NCBI RefSeq assembly: GCF_031081985.1
Contig: NZ_JARWSK010000001.1
Coordinates: forward strand, 434,001 to 498,000
DNA: 64,000 bases
Reading direction: 5' to 3'
DNA from: Komagataeibacter xylinus
GTDB lineage: Bacteria; Pseudomonadota; Alphaproteobacteria; Acetobacterales; Acetobacteraceae
The notes beneath the pieces were generated by a model that was given only the letters and a program-made list of their open reading frames with translations, had not been told where the DNA came from and did no database searches. The stretch's first letter is position 1; each line of letters begins with the position of its first letter. The position numbers and the translations under genes are program-made. Positions 25,938 to 34,591 of this stretch are shown piece after piece.

Positions 25938-26171
25938 TTATTTACCCTGCACGGTGTCCCGGCATGCAGGCGACAGACGGGTGACCTTGCGGTGCATGCA
26001 GGCTTCAACCTGTCTTGTATCCGGTATGTCCAGCGGGCAAAGCCGCAGGGCATCGGCCTTGCAGGCCGCGACCTGCTGCGGTGTTGCCGGATCATCGGCA
26101 TAGACTTGTGTAGCCATCCCGATCCCCAACCCTAATGCGATGGGGAGGGCGGGAAGAACGGTAAACCGCAT
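25938..26171 (-). CDS. Small cysteine-rich exported protein
   Basis: This 77-residue product has a Sec signal (LPALPIALGLGIGMATQVYA, cleavage after VYA) and a mature part with four cysteines in the spacing CKADALRLC, CMHRK, CRDT. This matches a common pattern of small periplasmic proteins of alphaproteobacteria with two disulfides (CxxDxxRLC). Its function is unknown. Confidence 0.65.
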   Translation of the reverse strand: MRFTVLPALPIALGLGIGMATQVYADDPATPQQVAACKADALRLCPLDIPDTRQVEACMHRKVTRLSPACRDTVQGK

Positions 26172-26300
26172 CCTGTATCCTCCTTAAGTTTTTTCAATAG
26201 GGTGGCAAGGGTCAAACGCGCCCGGCTTCAGGGGGTTTGCCCCGCCTGAAGGGATAAAAAACACGTTGCCGTGAATAATCGCGCAGCCCTCGCCACGGTA

Positions 26301-26606
26301 TTACATGCCCGGCGCGCTGGCGGCACCGGGGCTTTGATCCTGTCCTGCCTGCTGGGGCGAGCCGGTGGGACCGCCCACGCCTTCACCCACGGCATTGCCT
26401 GAGGGGGCTGCGGAATCGCGCGGAGGCGCTTGCGTTTTCTCTTCCGATTTTTCCGCCGAGCAGGAAATGCAGGCATCCTCCCCAATGCGGCCACTACAGG
26501 CCGTGAGCGGCAAGGCAAACCCGATGCCCACCACAAGCGCGCATGAACGGGCAATAACCCCAAGGGACATGAAGCGGGGCGGGTTGCTGGTCGCGGCTAC
26601 GGGCAC
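26301..26606 (-). CDS. Small lipoprotein with disordered tail
   Basis: This 101-residue product starts with GTG, with AAGGAGGAACCC just upstream, a near-perfect ribosome-binding site that fixes the start. The hydrophobic segment VIARSCALVVGIGFALPLTAC ends in the lipobox LTAC. The mature part has CISCS and a low-complexity tail rich in Ala, Pro, Gly and Gln. No domain is recognised. A MITE-like element sits in its upstream region. Confidence 0.55.
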   Translation of the reverse strand: MPVAATSNPPRFMSLGVIARSCALVVGIGFALPLTACSGRIGEDACISCSAEKSEEKTQAPPRDSAAPSGNAVGEGVGGPTGSPQQAGQDQSPGAASAPGM

Positions 26607-26629
26607 GGGTTCCTCCTTGTTGCTTCAGG

Positions 26630-26721
26630 AGGCTGTTTCACAAAATACCCTGCCGGGCCATGAACAGCTCAGTCCTGCCACAGACAGGGACCGGCCAGCA
26701 GGGGACTTTATGAAACAGCCT
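26630..26721. repeat. MITE-like element, 92 bp
   Basis: AGGCTGTTTCA (26630-26640) is inverted at 26711-26721, and the similarity continues inward (CAAAATACCCTGC against the inverted TAAAGTCCCCTGC), giving terminal repeats of about 25 bp with four to five mismatches. There is no coding capacity. It lies upstream of the GTG-started lipoprotein gene. Confidence 0.55.
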
Positions 26722-26777
26722 GTCTAATTCACAACGGGTAACCCGGGGCACAGTTGCATGCGGCGTGCCCGCAGCGG

Positions 26778-27002
26778 TTATGGCGTGCTGCGATGGCGTG
26801 GCACGATGCGCGCGCCAGCCACGCCTGTGCCCGGCGGCAGGGTGCACAGCCCGGTGCGGCCATCAGGCGTTACGCGCCATGTTCCGCCGCGCTGTCTGCA
26901 GTCCTGGGCGGGTGGCAGGTTGCGCGCCATCAACGCATCGCCACAGCCCGCAAGCCCGAGCAGGCCCAGCAGGGCGAGACAGGCAGGGCTGCGTGATTTC
27001 AC
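26778..27002 (-). CDS. Small lipoprotein, second gene of pair
   Basis: This 74-residue product starts with a GTG that overlaps the upstream stop (GTGA). It has a lipoprotein signal (ACLALLGLLGLAGC, lipobox LAGC) and a mature part with CRQRGGTWRV and GLCTLPPGTG. Two cysteines bracket a short beta-type segment. The pattern is similar to that of the upstream DUF333-type lipoprotein, so the two may be distant relatives. Confidence 0.6.
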   Translation of the reverse strand: MKSRSPACLALLGLLGLAGCGDALMARNLPPAQDCRQRGGTWRVTPDGRTGLCTLPPGTGVAGARIVPRHRSTP

Positions 27003-27280
27003 TGCGGCCGGGCGGAATGATGGCTGCGGAACAGGGTCCATTCCTCCATCACGGTACCATCAGGCAGGTGGCACCAGCCCGTTGTGCCCTGTGGGGACGT
27101 GCGCAGTTCAAGCCTGCCACCCAGATGCACGCAATAGGCGGAAGCCGGGTTGGGCATGCCGATCCGCGCCGCATGCGCCGGGTCATGACGGGCAGTGCAG
27201 GCCCCCAGCACAACAGTTGCGCCAAGGGCTGCAAGCCGCATCAGGGCGCTGCGGACCGGGGTGGGGAAGAGGTTCATCAT
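26999..27280 (-). CDS. DUF333-type lipoprotein
   Basis: This 93-residue protein has a lipoprotein signal (MRLAALGATVVLGAC, lipobox LGAC) and the DUF333 pattern NPASAYCVHLGGRLELR, then GWCHLPDGTVMEEWTLFR. DUF333 proteins are small exported domains of unknown function, often with C-terminal aromatic residues. The start at 27280 or the next ATG at 27277 is likely. It is followed by the overlapping small lipoprotein gene. Confidence 0.75.
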   Translation of the reverse strand: MMNLFPTPVRSALMRLAALGATVVLGACTARHDPAHAARIGMPNPASAYCVHLGGRLELRTSPQGTTGWCHLPDGTVMEEWTLFRSHHSARPQ

Positions 27281-27353
27281 CTCGTTTCGTGCCACATGCA
27301 GCAAAAAATGGTTGGGGTGTTGATAACAGGCCCAGGCCCATTGGCCAAACCGG

Positions 27354-27686
27354 TCAGGGCGCGTGGGCGGCGGGCGGCAGGGCGGCCTGCACCGCGCCGA
27401 GTGCCGCGCCATGGCCTAAGGCGCGCAGCATGACGGCCAGGTTGGCATGGTCCATCACCGCGCTGTTGGTCAGGCGCGGCAGGCCATGGGCGTCATACCA
27501 CATGAGCCAGAACCGCGCACCTTCCGGCCCGCGCACATATTCCAGCCACAGCGTATCGCCGGTATCTGCCTGTGTGACCAGTGGCGCGGGCAGCACGCTG
27601 CCACGGACCTGCCCCGGGCCGTGCGGGTGGCCGTGGCGGGTATCGGTGCGATAGCGGGCGTTGGCGCAGGTAAACGGCTCGGTCAT
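27354..27686 (-). CDS. Hypothetical protein, about 110 residues
   Basis: The region from the ATG at 27686 encodes MTEPFTCANARYRTD, and a second half DTLWLEYVRGPEGARFWLMWYDAHGLPRL with helix-prone LAVMLRALGHGAALGAVQAAL. There is no membrane span or signal. The gene diverges from the Hsp70-like gene. No family is recognised. Confidence 0.5.
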   Translation of the reverse strand: MTEPFTCANARYRTDTRHGHPHGPGQVRGSVLPAPLVTQADTGDTLWLEYVRGPEGARFWLMWYDAHGLPRLTNSAVMDHANLAVMLRALGHGAALGAVQAALPPAAHAP

Positions 27687-27768
27687 GATGCCAACCCCTA
27701 CGCCACCCCACGCAAAATGTGAATGACCCCGATGGACACGGCCCGCATCGGCGCGTATGGGAGGCCGC

Positions 27769-29055
27769 ATGTCTTCCATAAAGCCCCCCCATGGCGTGCG
27801 GCTTGGCATAGATTTCGGCACGACCAATACCGTTGTGGTGGTGCTCGACGCCAAGGGCCAGCCGCAGCCCGCGCGCTTCCATTTTCCCCATCATCCGCCC
27901 ACCGAGACATGCCGCACGCTGCTATGCCTGTGGCATGACGAGATGCAGTCCCGTGGCGCCGCGCTACAGGAAGCCATTGGGGCAGCGGCGGTGGATGCCT
28001 ACCTTGAAGACCCGGCGGAAAGCCGCCTCATCATGTCCATGAAGTCTTATCTGGCGCAGTCGTCCTTTCGCCAGACGCGGCTTTTGGGCCAGGTGATGAC
28101 GCTGGAATCACTGGTGGCGCGTTTTCTGTCATGCCTGATGCGTACGCTCGATATCGACCCGGCCCAGGTCAGCGCCACCGTGGGGCGGCCGGTGCATTTT
28201 GCCGGTGTCCGCGCCGATGACGCCTTTGGCGAGGACCGCCTGCGGGCAGGCTTTGCGCAGGCGGGCTTCCATCATGTTGACGTAGCCCTCGAGCCTGAAG
28301 CGGCAGGCTGGCACTTTGCCCAGCGCCTCACGGCCCCTGCCACCGTTCTGGTTGGCGATTTTGGCGGCGGCACGAGCGATTTTTCCATCCTGCGTTTCGA
28401 CCCCGCAAACGGGCAGGGGGCGACCCCGCTGGGCTATGCGGGCGTGGGCATTGCAGGCGACCAGCTTGACTACCGCATCATCGACAACGTGATCGCCCCC
28501 GAACTGGGCCGCAACACCACCTACCGCGTCATGGGTGGCCAGCCGCTGCCGGTGCCCGCCGAATGGTATGCAGCCCTTGGCCGGTGGCACCGGCTGGCGC
28601 TGATGCGCACACCCCAGACATTGCGCGACATGGCGGATGTGGCCCGCACCGCCGCCGAGCCAGAAAAGATACAGGCGCTGATCGATATCATCGAGGCCCA
28701 GCAGGGCCAGGCGCTGTACCGCGCCGTAGGCCAGGCCAAGCGGGACCTGTCCAGCGCGCAGAGTGCCATGCTGGATTACGAATATGGCGATGTGCGCATT
28801 CACCGCACCATAACCCGTGCGGAATTCGAGGGCTGGATCGCGCCTGACCTCGCGCGGTTTGATGAGGCGGTGCAGGCAGCACTCGAACGCGCAAATCTGC
28901 CCGCAAGCGCCATTGACCGCGTGTTCCTGACCGGCGGCACATCATTCGTTCCCGCCGTACGCGCGCTGTTCACCCGCCGCTTTGGCGCAGACAGGGTGGA
29001 CATGGGCGGTGAGTTCGTATCCGTGGCGGAAGGGCTGGCGCTGATGAACGGGTGA
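27769..29055 (+). CDS. Hsp70 family protein, YegD-like
   Basis: This 428-residue protein has the actin-type ATPase fold of Hsp70: phosphate 1 LGIDFGTTNTVVVV (12-25), phosphate 2 LVGDFGGGTSDFSI, and adenosine motif RVFLTGGTSFVPAVRALF. It lacks the large substrate-binding domain, and the C-terminus ends soon after the ATPase, which is the YegD-type layout. GGGAGG lies before the ATG at 27769. The role of YegD-type proteins is not established. Confidence 0.85.
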   Translation: MSSIKPPHGVRLGIDFGTTNTVVVVLDAKGQPQPARFHFPHHPPTETCRTLLCLWHDEMQSRGAALQEAIGAAAVDAYLEDPAESRLIMSMKSYLAQSSFRQTRLLGQVMTLESLVARFLSCLMRTLDIDPAQVSATVGRPVHFAGVRADDAFGEDRLRAGFAQAGFHHVDVALEPEAAGWHFAQRLTAPATVLVGDFGGGTSDFSILRFDPANGQGATPLGYAGVGIAGDQLDYRIIDNVIAPELGRNTTYRVMGGQPLPVPAEWYAALGRWHRLALMRTPQTLRDMADVARTAAEPEKIQALIDIIEAQQGQALYRAVGQAKRDLSSAQSAMLDYEYGDVRIHRTITRAEFEGWIAPDLARFDEAVQAALERANLPASAIDRVFLTGGTSFVPAVRALFTRRFGADRVDMGGEFVSVAEGLALMNG

Positions 29056-29093
29056 GGGCACCCATGGTGCCCATGACATCGCAGGGCGGCAGC

Positions 29094-29480
29094 GTGAAGC
29101 ACATCAAGGTCATGGCGGATTATGCATGCTACCCGCTATGGCATGCTGGCCCCCGCGCGGGGGACGGCGATTTTGATCCCGCTACCCTGCCGATTTCCGA
29201 TGATCTGAAGCAGGCTCTCGATGCATGGCAGCGTGCGTTCGATGCCATTCTGGACTGGGACGACCCCGGTGGCCCCAATACCGGGTTTGAAACGCCAGAC
29301 GCCCGTGATGCTTTTGACCAGCAGGGGATTGAACTGGCCGCGTGGCTGCAACGCGAACTGGGCACGCAATATCAGGTGAGCATAGTGACCTGCGGGGCGG
29401 GTTATGTCAGGAGCCCTTCAAGGGGTTCGGGGCGTGGGTCCACCCCTGATTTCACCGAATTCCTGATGGTCAGATGGTAA
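29094..29480 (+). CDS. Conserved hypothetical protein, about 128 residues
   Basis: The frame from the GTG at 29094 encodes KHIKVMADYACYPLWHAGP, then FDPATLPISDDLKQALDAWQRAFDAIL and GFETPDARDAFDQQGIELAAWLQRELG. The segment 'IKVMADYxCxPLW...DPxxLPIS..L...L..W...FDA' is shared by small proteins found near polymorphic toxin immunity genes, but no function is known. An earlier in-frame start at 29052 would be longer. It follows the Hsp70-like gene closely and may be co-transcribed with it. Confidence 0.5.
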   Translation: MKHIKVMADYACYPLWHAGPRAGDGDFDPATLPISDDLKQALDAWQRAFDAILDWDDPGGPNTGFETPDARDAFDQQGIELAAWLQRELGTQYQVSIVTCGAGYVRSPSRGSGRGSTPDFTEFLMVRW

Positions 29481-29633
29481 AAGGCGGATCCTGCCCCGAT
29501 TTTACGCGCAGGCCGAGTGCATCTCCTGCAGGATTGACCCTGTCGGGCAGGTAGGGCCGAAATATGTGTCTCGAAGGGCATGCATGGCGATTGTCTGTTC
29601 CCTGCAAGCCGAAGGGGTGCTTAACCTGCGGAG

Positions 29634-31697
29634 ATGAAACCGATTGCCCCCGGCCTGCCGCCTGCAGCCCCCGCCCGTATCAACCGCCGCCTGCGTTGCG
29701 CCAGCCTGCTGGCCGCAGCCCTGCTTGCAGGGTGTGCCGGGCCGGTCAGCGTGCGGCAGGTCTCGCTGGTGCACAGCTATCGTGCCGCCACGCGCACGGC
29801 GCTGGCGGGGCGCGAAGCAAGCGATACCACGCTGATCGTGCTGCGCCGCCACGGGCTGTTGCCGCTGTGGCGCCGCAGGCCCGACAGCGCCATAGCCACC
29901 CTGCGCACGCAGGCGGCGGGCCGCGATGATGAGGCCGATGTGCTGTTTGCGTTAGCCGAACTGAGTTACCGGCAGGGCCTGCGCCACCACCATGCACAGG
30001 ATTTTCTGGCAGCCAGCCTCTATGCCTATGCCTTTTTGCAGCCGGGGCAGGCGGATGGTCCCAGCCCGTATGACTTACGTTTCCGGCAGGCCTGCGATCT
30101 GTACAATCTTGGTCTCGCGGCAGCTTTTCCGGCCCCGGTCAATATTGCCAGCCAGAGCCGCGCGCTGCCATTTGGCACGCTCGAGTTGAGTGCTGACCCC
30201 GCCCAGTTGCGCTGGCATGGGCGCGTGCTGGACAATATCCGCCCCACCGCGACCCTTGGGGTGGGCGGCATCAATAACGTCTATCACACCCCCGGCCTTG
30301 GCGAGGCCCTGACCGTGCTGGCCCGCGCCACGCCCGATGCGCCCGCCCGCCCGGCCAGCAGCGGCCAGACGCTGCAGCACGCAGGCGCGCACGCGCCATC
30401 CGCCGTGGCTGACATCGCGGCACCGGCGCAGGATGACGCGACGCGCAACCGCGCCGTGCCCCAGAACCAGCCAGAGCCTGAAGGCACGCCTGATGGCAGC
30501 TTCGTCATATCAGAAAAGCTGCGCCTGCCCGCAAGTCTGGTGCTGGAAATGGATAACCCGCGCGCGCAGGTGCTGGGCGAACACCCCAGCGGGCGGCTCA
30601 TGCTGCGCATAATGGATGAAAGCCCCGATACCCCCATAGCCCATGCCCGCGTGCCCGCCGCCTATGACCAGACCACCGCGCGCGCCCTGAGCCTGGTGGA
30701 TACCGCGCTGGGCACCAAGGAATACCGGGGGTTCTTTGACGGCACGACCTATGACGGCACCCGCCCGCGCCTGATCGCCATGAACCCGCACCACCATGGC
30801 AGCATGCCGGTGGTGTTCATACACGGCACCGCCTCCAGCCCGTACCGCTGGGCCAGCATGGTCAATGACCTGCTGGAGGACAGGCGCATCCGCGACCATT
30901 TTGATTTCTGGTTCTTCTCCTATGCCACGGCCAATCCCATCCCGTATTCGGCGTGGCAGTTGCGCCATACCATTACCGAGGCCGTGATCAGCCTGGGCGG
31001 CGTGCAGGCCGACCCCGCGCTGGGGCACATTACGCTGATCGGTCACAGCCAGGGCGGGCTTCTGGCGCGCATGCTGGTCATCAACCCCGGTGACAGGCTG
31101 TGGGATGGCACGGCGGGCCGACCGCTTTCCAGCTTCCACCTCAATGCCGATACCATGGCGCTGATCCGCCAGACCATGTTTCCCACCCCCATGCCCGAGA
31201 TCGACCGGGTGGTGTTCATCTCCACCCCGCAGCATGGCAGTTACCTTGCGGGCAAGTCGATCGCGCAGTTCGTGGGCGGCATGGCCAGCCTGCCGTTGCG
31301 GGTGACTGAAACGGCGCGTGAGATCGTGACCGGGTCGGGTGACAGCACGCATGTCGATAACCGCATTCCCCGCCTGGGCAGCGTCTATGCCATGTCGCCG
31401 CACAGCGCGTTCATGCGCACGTTGCCCACCATTCCGATCATGCCCGATGTGCATGTGCATTCCATCATTCCCGTATGCGGGGCAGGGCGGGATCTGGCTC
31501 ATGCCGATGATGGCGTGGTCTCCTATGCCAGCGCGCATATTCCTGATGTGGAATCAGAACTGGTCGTGCGGCATTCGGAACATTCCACGCAGTCCAATCC
31601 CTTCACCATAGCCGAAGTGCAGCGCATCCTGCTTGAACAGCTTGCCCAGTATCCGCCGCCTGCGCCCCAGGGCGCGCGCAGCGCCGTACTGCCATGA
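29634..31697 (+). CDS. Alpha/beta hydrolase lipoprotein
   Basis: This 687-residue protein has a lipobox LLAGC at C34 after a hydrophobic segment, so it is anchored in the outer or inner membrane. The hydrolase region includes the oxyanion loop VVFIHGTASSPYRW and the nucleophile GHSQGG (S472). A C-terminal histidine lies in the HADDGVVSYASAH segment. The first 300 residues are unique, with alpha-helical character and no known domain. The stop overlaps the next gene (ATGA), which encodes a DUF4105 protein. The substrate may be a lipid or lipoprotein; that is inferred from the partner. Confidence 0.8.
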   Translation: MKPIAPGLPPAAPARINRRLRCASLLAAALLAGCAGPVSVRQVSLVHSYRAATRTALAGREASDTTLIVLRRHGLLPLWRRRPDSAIATLRTQAAGRDDEADVLFALAELSYRQGLRHHHAQDFLAASLYAYAFLQPGQADGPSPYDLRFRQACDLYNLGLAAAFPAPVNIASQSRALPFGTLELSADPAQLRWHGRVLDNIRPTATLGVGGINNVYHTPGLGEALTVLARATPDAPARPASSGQTLQHAGAHAPSAVADIAAPAQDDATRNRAVPQNQPEPEGTPDGSFVISEKLRLPASLVLEMDNPRAQVLGEHPSGRLMLRIMDESPDTPIAHARVPAAYDQTTARALSLVDTALGTKEYRGFFDGTTYDGTRPRLIAMNPHHHGSMPVVFIHGTASSPYRWASMVNDLLEDRRIRDHFDFWFFSYATANPIPYSAWQLRHTITEAVISLGGVQADPALGHITLIGHSQGGLLARMLVINPGDRLWDGTAGRPLSSFHLNADTMALIRQTMFPTPMPEIDRVVFISTPQHGSYLAGKSIAQFVGGMASLPLRVTETAREIVTGSGDSTHVDNRIPRLGSVYAMSPHSAFMRTLPTIPIMPDVHVHSIIPVCGAGRDLAHADDGVVSYASAHIPDVESELVVRHSEHSTQSNPFTIAEVQRILLEQLAQYPPPAPQGARSAVLP

Positions 31698-32704
31698 GTG
31701 TGCCTGTGCCGCACCGATGGCGCATGATTGGCCTGCGGTCCGTTCTGGGCGTGGCAACCGTGCTGGGCACGGGGGCGCTGTACTATTCCACCCTCATGCC
31801 CGATGCACTGCGGCTGGGCCTGAGTGCTGCGTTTCCCGCTCTGATGGTGGGGGCAGGGTGGCTGCGTCCGGCCCGGCTCGGGCATGCGGCGCGGGGTGTT
31901 GCGGTCGTGGCACTCACGGGCTGGTACGTGACCGACCCGCCGCGCAATGACCGGGTCTGGGCGGAGGAATACGCCATACCGGCCGATGCATGGCGTGAGG
32001 GCAATATGGTGCATGTTCGTAACGTGCGCAATTTCCGTTACCGCTCGGTCACCGATTACCTGCCTGCATGGTATGACGCGACATATGACCTGGGTAAACT
32101 CGATCGGGTCGATCTGGTAACCTCCTATTGGGCAGGTGAAAATATTGCCCATGTCTTCCTGAGCTTTGGCTTCAGCGACGGGCAGCATCTTGCCATGTCG
32201 ATTGAAACCCGCAGGCAGGCGCGTTTTTCCTATTCCACCATTGCGGGTTTCTTCCATCATTATGAACTGTTCTATGTAACAGCCGATGAGCGTGACCTGA
32301 TTGGCGTGCGCACGGATGTGCGCCGCGAGCGGGTCTATCTGTACCGGCTTGACCTTTCGCCTGCCGTGCGTGAGCGTCTGTTCCTGAGCTATGTGGGTGC
32401 GATCCATGACATTATTCGCCATCCGCTATGGTACAACACGCTGAGCGATAACTGTACCACGGGTATTCTGGCGCGCGCGGGTGCAAAACTGCGCTACCGT
32501 TTTGACTGGCGCATCATACTGAGCGGGCACACCGCCAGCATGGCCTATGACATGAACCTGCTTGGCCCCTATGACCCGAAGCGCTACCCCGATTTTGCCG
32601 CAGTCCATGATGCCAGCCGCATCAGACGGCCCGAACATGCGGTGATCGGACCGGATTATTCCACTGCCATCCGCGCTACCCTGCCACCACCGGCAGGACC
32701 GTAG
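31694..32704 (+). CDS. DUF4105 (Lnb N-terminal domain-like) membrane protein
   Basis: This 336-residue protein has two N-terminal hydrophobic segments (residues 15-35 and 45-75) and a periplasmic domain that matches DUF4105: ENIAHVFLSFGFSDGQHLAMSIETRR, ELFYVTADERDLIGVRTDVR and the cysteine motif LSDNCTTGIL. In Firmicutes, DUF4105 proteins such as Lnb transfer acyl chains on lipoproteins. The conserved cysteine here could play the same part, but that is by analogy. It is co-transcribed with the lipoprotein hydrolase, so the pair may act on lipoprotein or membrane lipid acyl chains. Confidence 0.8.
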   Translation: MSVPVPHRWRMIGLRSVLGVATVLGTGALYYSTLMPDALRLGLSAAFPALMVGAGWLRPARLGHAARGVAVVALTGWYVTDPPRNDRVWAEEYAIPADAWREGNMVHVRNVRNFRYRSVTDYLPAWYDATYDLGKLDRVDLVTSYWAGENIAHVFLSFGFSDGQHLAMSIETRRQARFSYSTIAGFFHHYELFYVTADERDLIGVRTDVRRERVYLYRLDLSPAVRERLFLSYVGAIHDIIRHPLWYNTLSDNCTTGILARAGAKLRYRFDWRIILSGHTASMAYDMNLLGPYDPKRYPDFAAVHDASRIRRPEHAVIGPDYSTAIRATLPPPAGP

Positions 32705-32997
32705 ATTATATAAGCTTTGACGTAATTGTTACGAACTGTGGCAAAAATGTGGCATGCCTGATTGTGATGCGCCTGAGAGATTTTGAAAATTTCTTTATTA
32801 TTACTGAATTTTTTTAAATAAAACGTAAAAAATATATATGTTTAAAGATAAATGCGTCATTTTTCCTGAAAATTCTGTAGTAGTGCATTTTTTTGCTCTG
32901 GATTTTTATCGTCCAGACCTATATTTCAGGAAAAAGAATATCTTGATGTAAGTCAAAGATACAATTTACTTTTGTTAAGTTAATGGAAAAATTATTA

Positions 32998-33378
32998 ATG
33001 AATAAATTCGCCATTGCGGGCTGCCTTACCGCTGTTCTTCTGGTTTCCGGTTGTGCTTCCTCCGGCAATACTTCCATCAAGAACGAAACGGCCGACACCA
33101 TCGACCAGAAGATTCATGACAACGTGACAACCAAGCAGCAGGTACGGGCCATGTTTGGTGATCCGATGAGCACCCACTTTACGGATAGCGGGCATGAAGA
33201 GTGGCAGTACAGCTTCGCTACCACCAAGGCAAACGGCACGAATTTCATTCCCTATTACGGCGCGTTCTCCAATGGGTCGCATGGCAAGGAAAAAACCCTG
33301 GATATCATCTATAACGGAGATGTGGTCTGGCATCACGTCATGTCATCCTCCAACGTCAAGACGCATGAAGGCCTGTAA
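32998..33378 (+). CDS. BamE/SmpA-like lipoprotein
   Basis: This 126-residue lipoprotein has the signal FAIAGCLTAVLLVSGC (lipobox VSGC) and a BamE-like domain: IHDNVTTKQQVRAMFGDPMSTHFTDSGHEEWQYSF, the usual pattern of a short helix pair plus beta-hairpin. BamE stabilises the outer-membrane insertion complex; small homologues with this domain have varied roles. An earlier ATG at 32983 would add five residues. The hairpin at 33438 follows the stop. Confidence 0.75.
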   Translation: MNKFAIAGCLTAVLLVSGCASSGNTSIKNETADTIDQKIHDNVTTKQQVRAMFGDPMSTHFTDSGHEEWQYSFATTKANGTNFIPYYGAFSNGSHGKEKTLDIIYNGDVVWHHVMSSSNVKTHEGL

Positions 33379-33437
33379 AATGCCTGTAATGTCAGACATG
33401 GTAATCTGACTTACACATAAAACATGACGGATCACTT

Positions 33438-33467
33438 ATGGCACGGCTCCCGAAAGGGCCGTGCCAT
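33438..33467 (+). terminator. Terminator-like hairpin
   Basis: ATGGCACGGC (33438-33447) pairs with GCCGTGCCAT (33458-33467), a 10-bp stem, 60 bases beyond the BamE-like stop. There is no T run afterwards. Confidence 0.5.
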
Positions 33468-33611
33468 AGGCGTTCAGACCACCGCTCTGATAAAATTCCT
33501 GATATGGTTTTATTGTAAATAATGGGAACAATTAATGGACTATATTGTTAATTTTAATATGAAATAAAAATACAGATGCGATTGCGGTAATTAATTTTTC
33601 GGTATACTGAC

Positions 33612-34418
33612 ATGGCCAGCGCAGAGAGGGATGAACTGGGTCGCCTGCGCATGCGCCATATTGGTAGCATTTCCTGTGCTTCCCCGCGCTCTGGCTGCCG
33701 CTGCTGGCGGCACAGGCTATTCCCGCGCGAAGGAAAGCACGTGCGACCGCCATGGCGCGGCATGTTCCACCAAGCCAGAAAATGCAGCCCGCGCCCTGTG
33801 GCGCTCGCTGCCGGGCGGGCGCGGTGGAAGGACATCAACCTTGAGCGTTACGGCACGCAGGTGTCCGAGACCGCAGGCTTCTGGATGTCCTTTCATGACC
33901 TGACGGGCGGCTATCCGTGGCTGACCAAGCGCGTGGCCCGTGTCATGGGGCATGAGGCCAGCCTGCCGCGCCGTAACCGCTGGGCTGGCGTGCTGGTCGC
34001 CATGGTGCCCTATGGCGGCAGAATTGGCGGGGCAGGGGTGATGATCCTCTATTTTTACATCATCTTTTTCATCATAATGGTCGGCCTGCCCATCTATCGT
34101 GACCAGCTGCCCGGTTTGCGCGCGCACTTCATGTATGGCGAAACAGCCATGGCCCGCTCCGCGCTGGAGGATTACTACATCAATAATCATGATGTTCCCG
34201 CTTCGCTGGCCCAGATTGGCCAGAAAGACCATCTGGATAATGGCAACACCCTGACGCTGAATGACTACAACATGGCCATTACGGTGACATCCCACAACAA
34301 AAGCATGTTGATCATGCCCCGCATCAACAAACAGAAACATATTTCGTGGTACTGCACGCCGGGCCGGGGCATGCAGGCCGCCCAAATGCCCGCTACATGC
34401 GTGAACGGCGGCCACTAG
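33612..34418 (+). pseudogene. Decayed M48-type peptidase with pilin-like tail
   Basis: The stretch reads as two frames of one gene. The first (from about 33631) gives AKESTCDRHGAACSTKPENA and ARAL, the second (from 33799) gives ALAAGRARWKDINLERYGTQV, then SFHDLTGGYPWLTKRVARVMG, which together match the C-terminal part of M48 metallopeptidases. A single missing base near 33798 breaks the frame. The zinc motif HEXXH is not seen, so the N-terminus is lost. The tail holds a transmembrane segment (LYFYIIFFIIMVGLPIY) and a pilin-like domain (MARSALEDYYINNHDVPASL). Confidence 0.7.
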
Positions 34419-34591
34419 ACGCCCCTTCCAGCCGGAACGGGCGCTCATGATGCAGCCCGCCCGTTTCCCGCCCACCTGCCTTCAACCATTGCTGGGTGCA
34501 AGATTCGTGTGCTCCGCCATGCGGCACCGTACTCTTGCGACAGGCTGGCTATGCGCCCATCATTGCCTCTACTGAACCGTGGAGACGTGAC

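Noticed and set aside
33612-34418. A single intact 268-residue gene
   Set aside because: The first 60 residues of that frame look non-natural, whereas the other frame matches M48 sequence up to the shift, so a pseudogene is the better reading.
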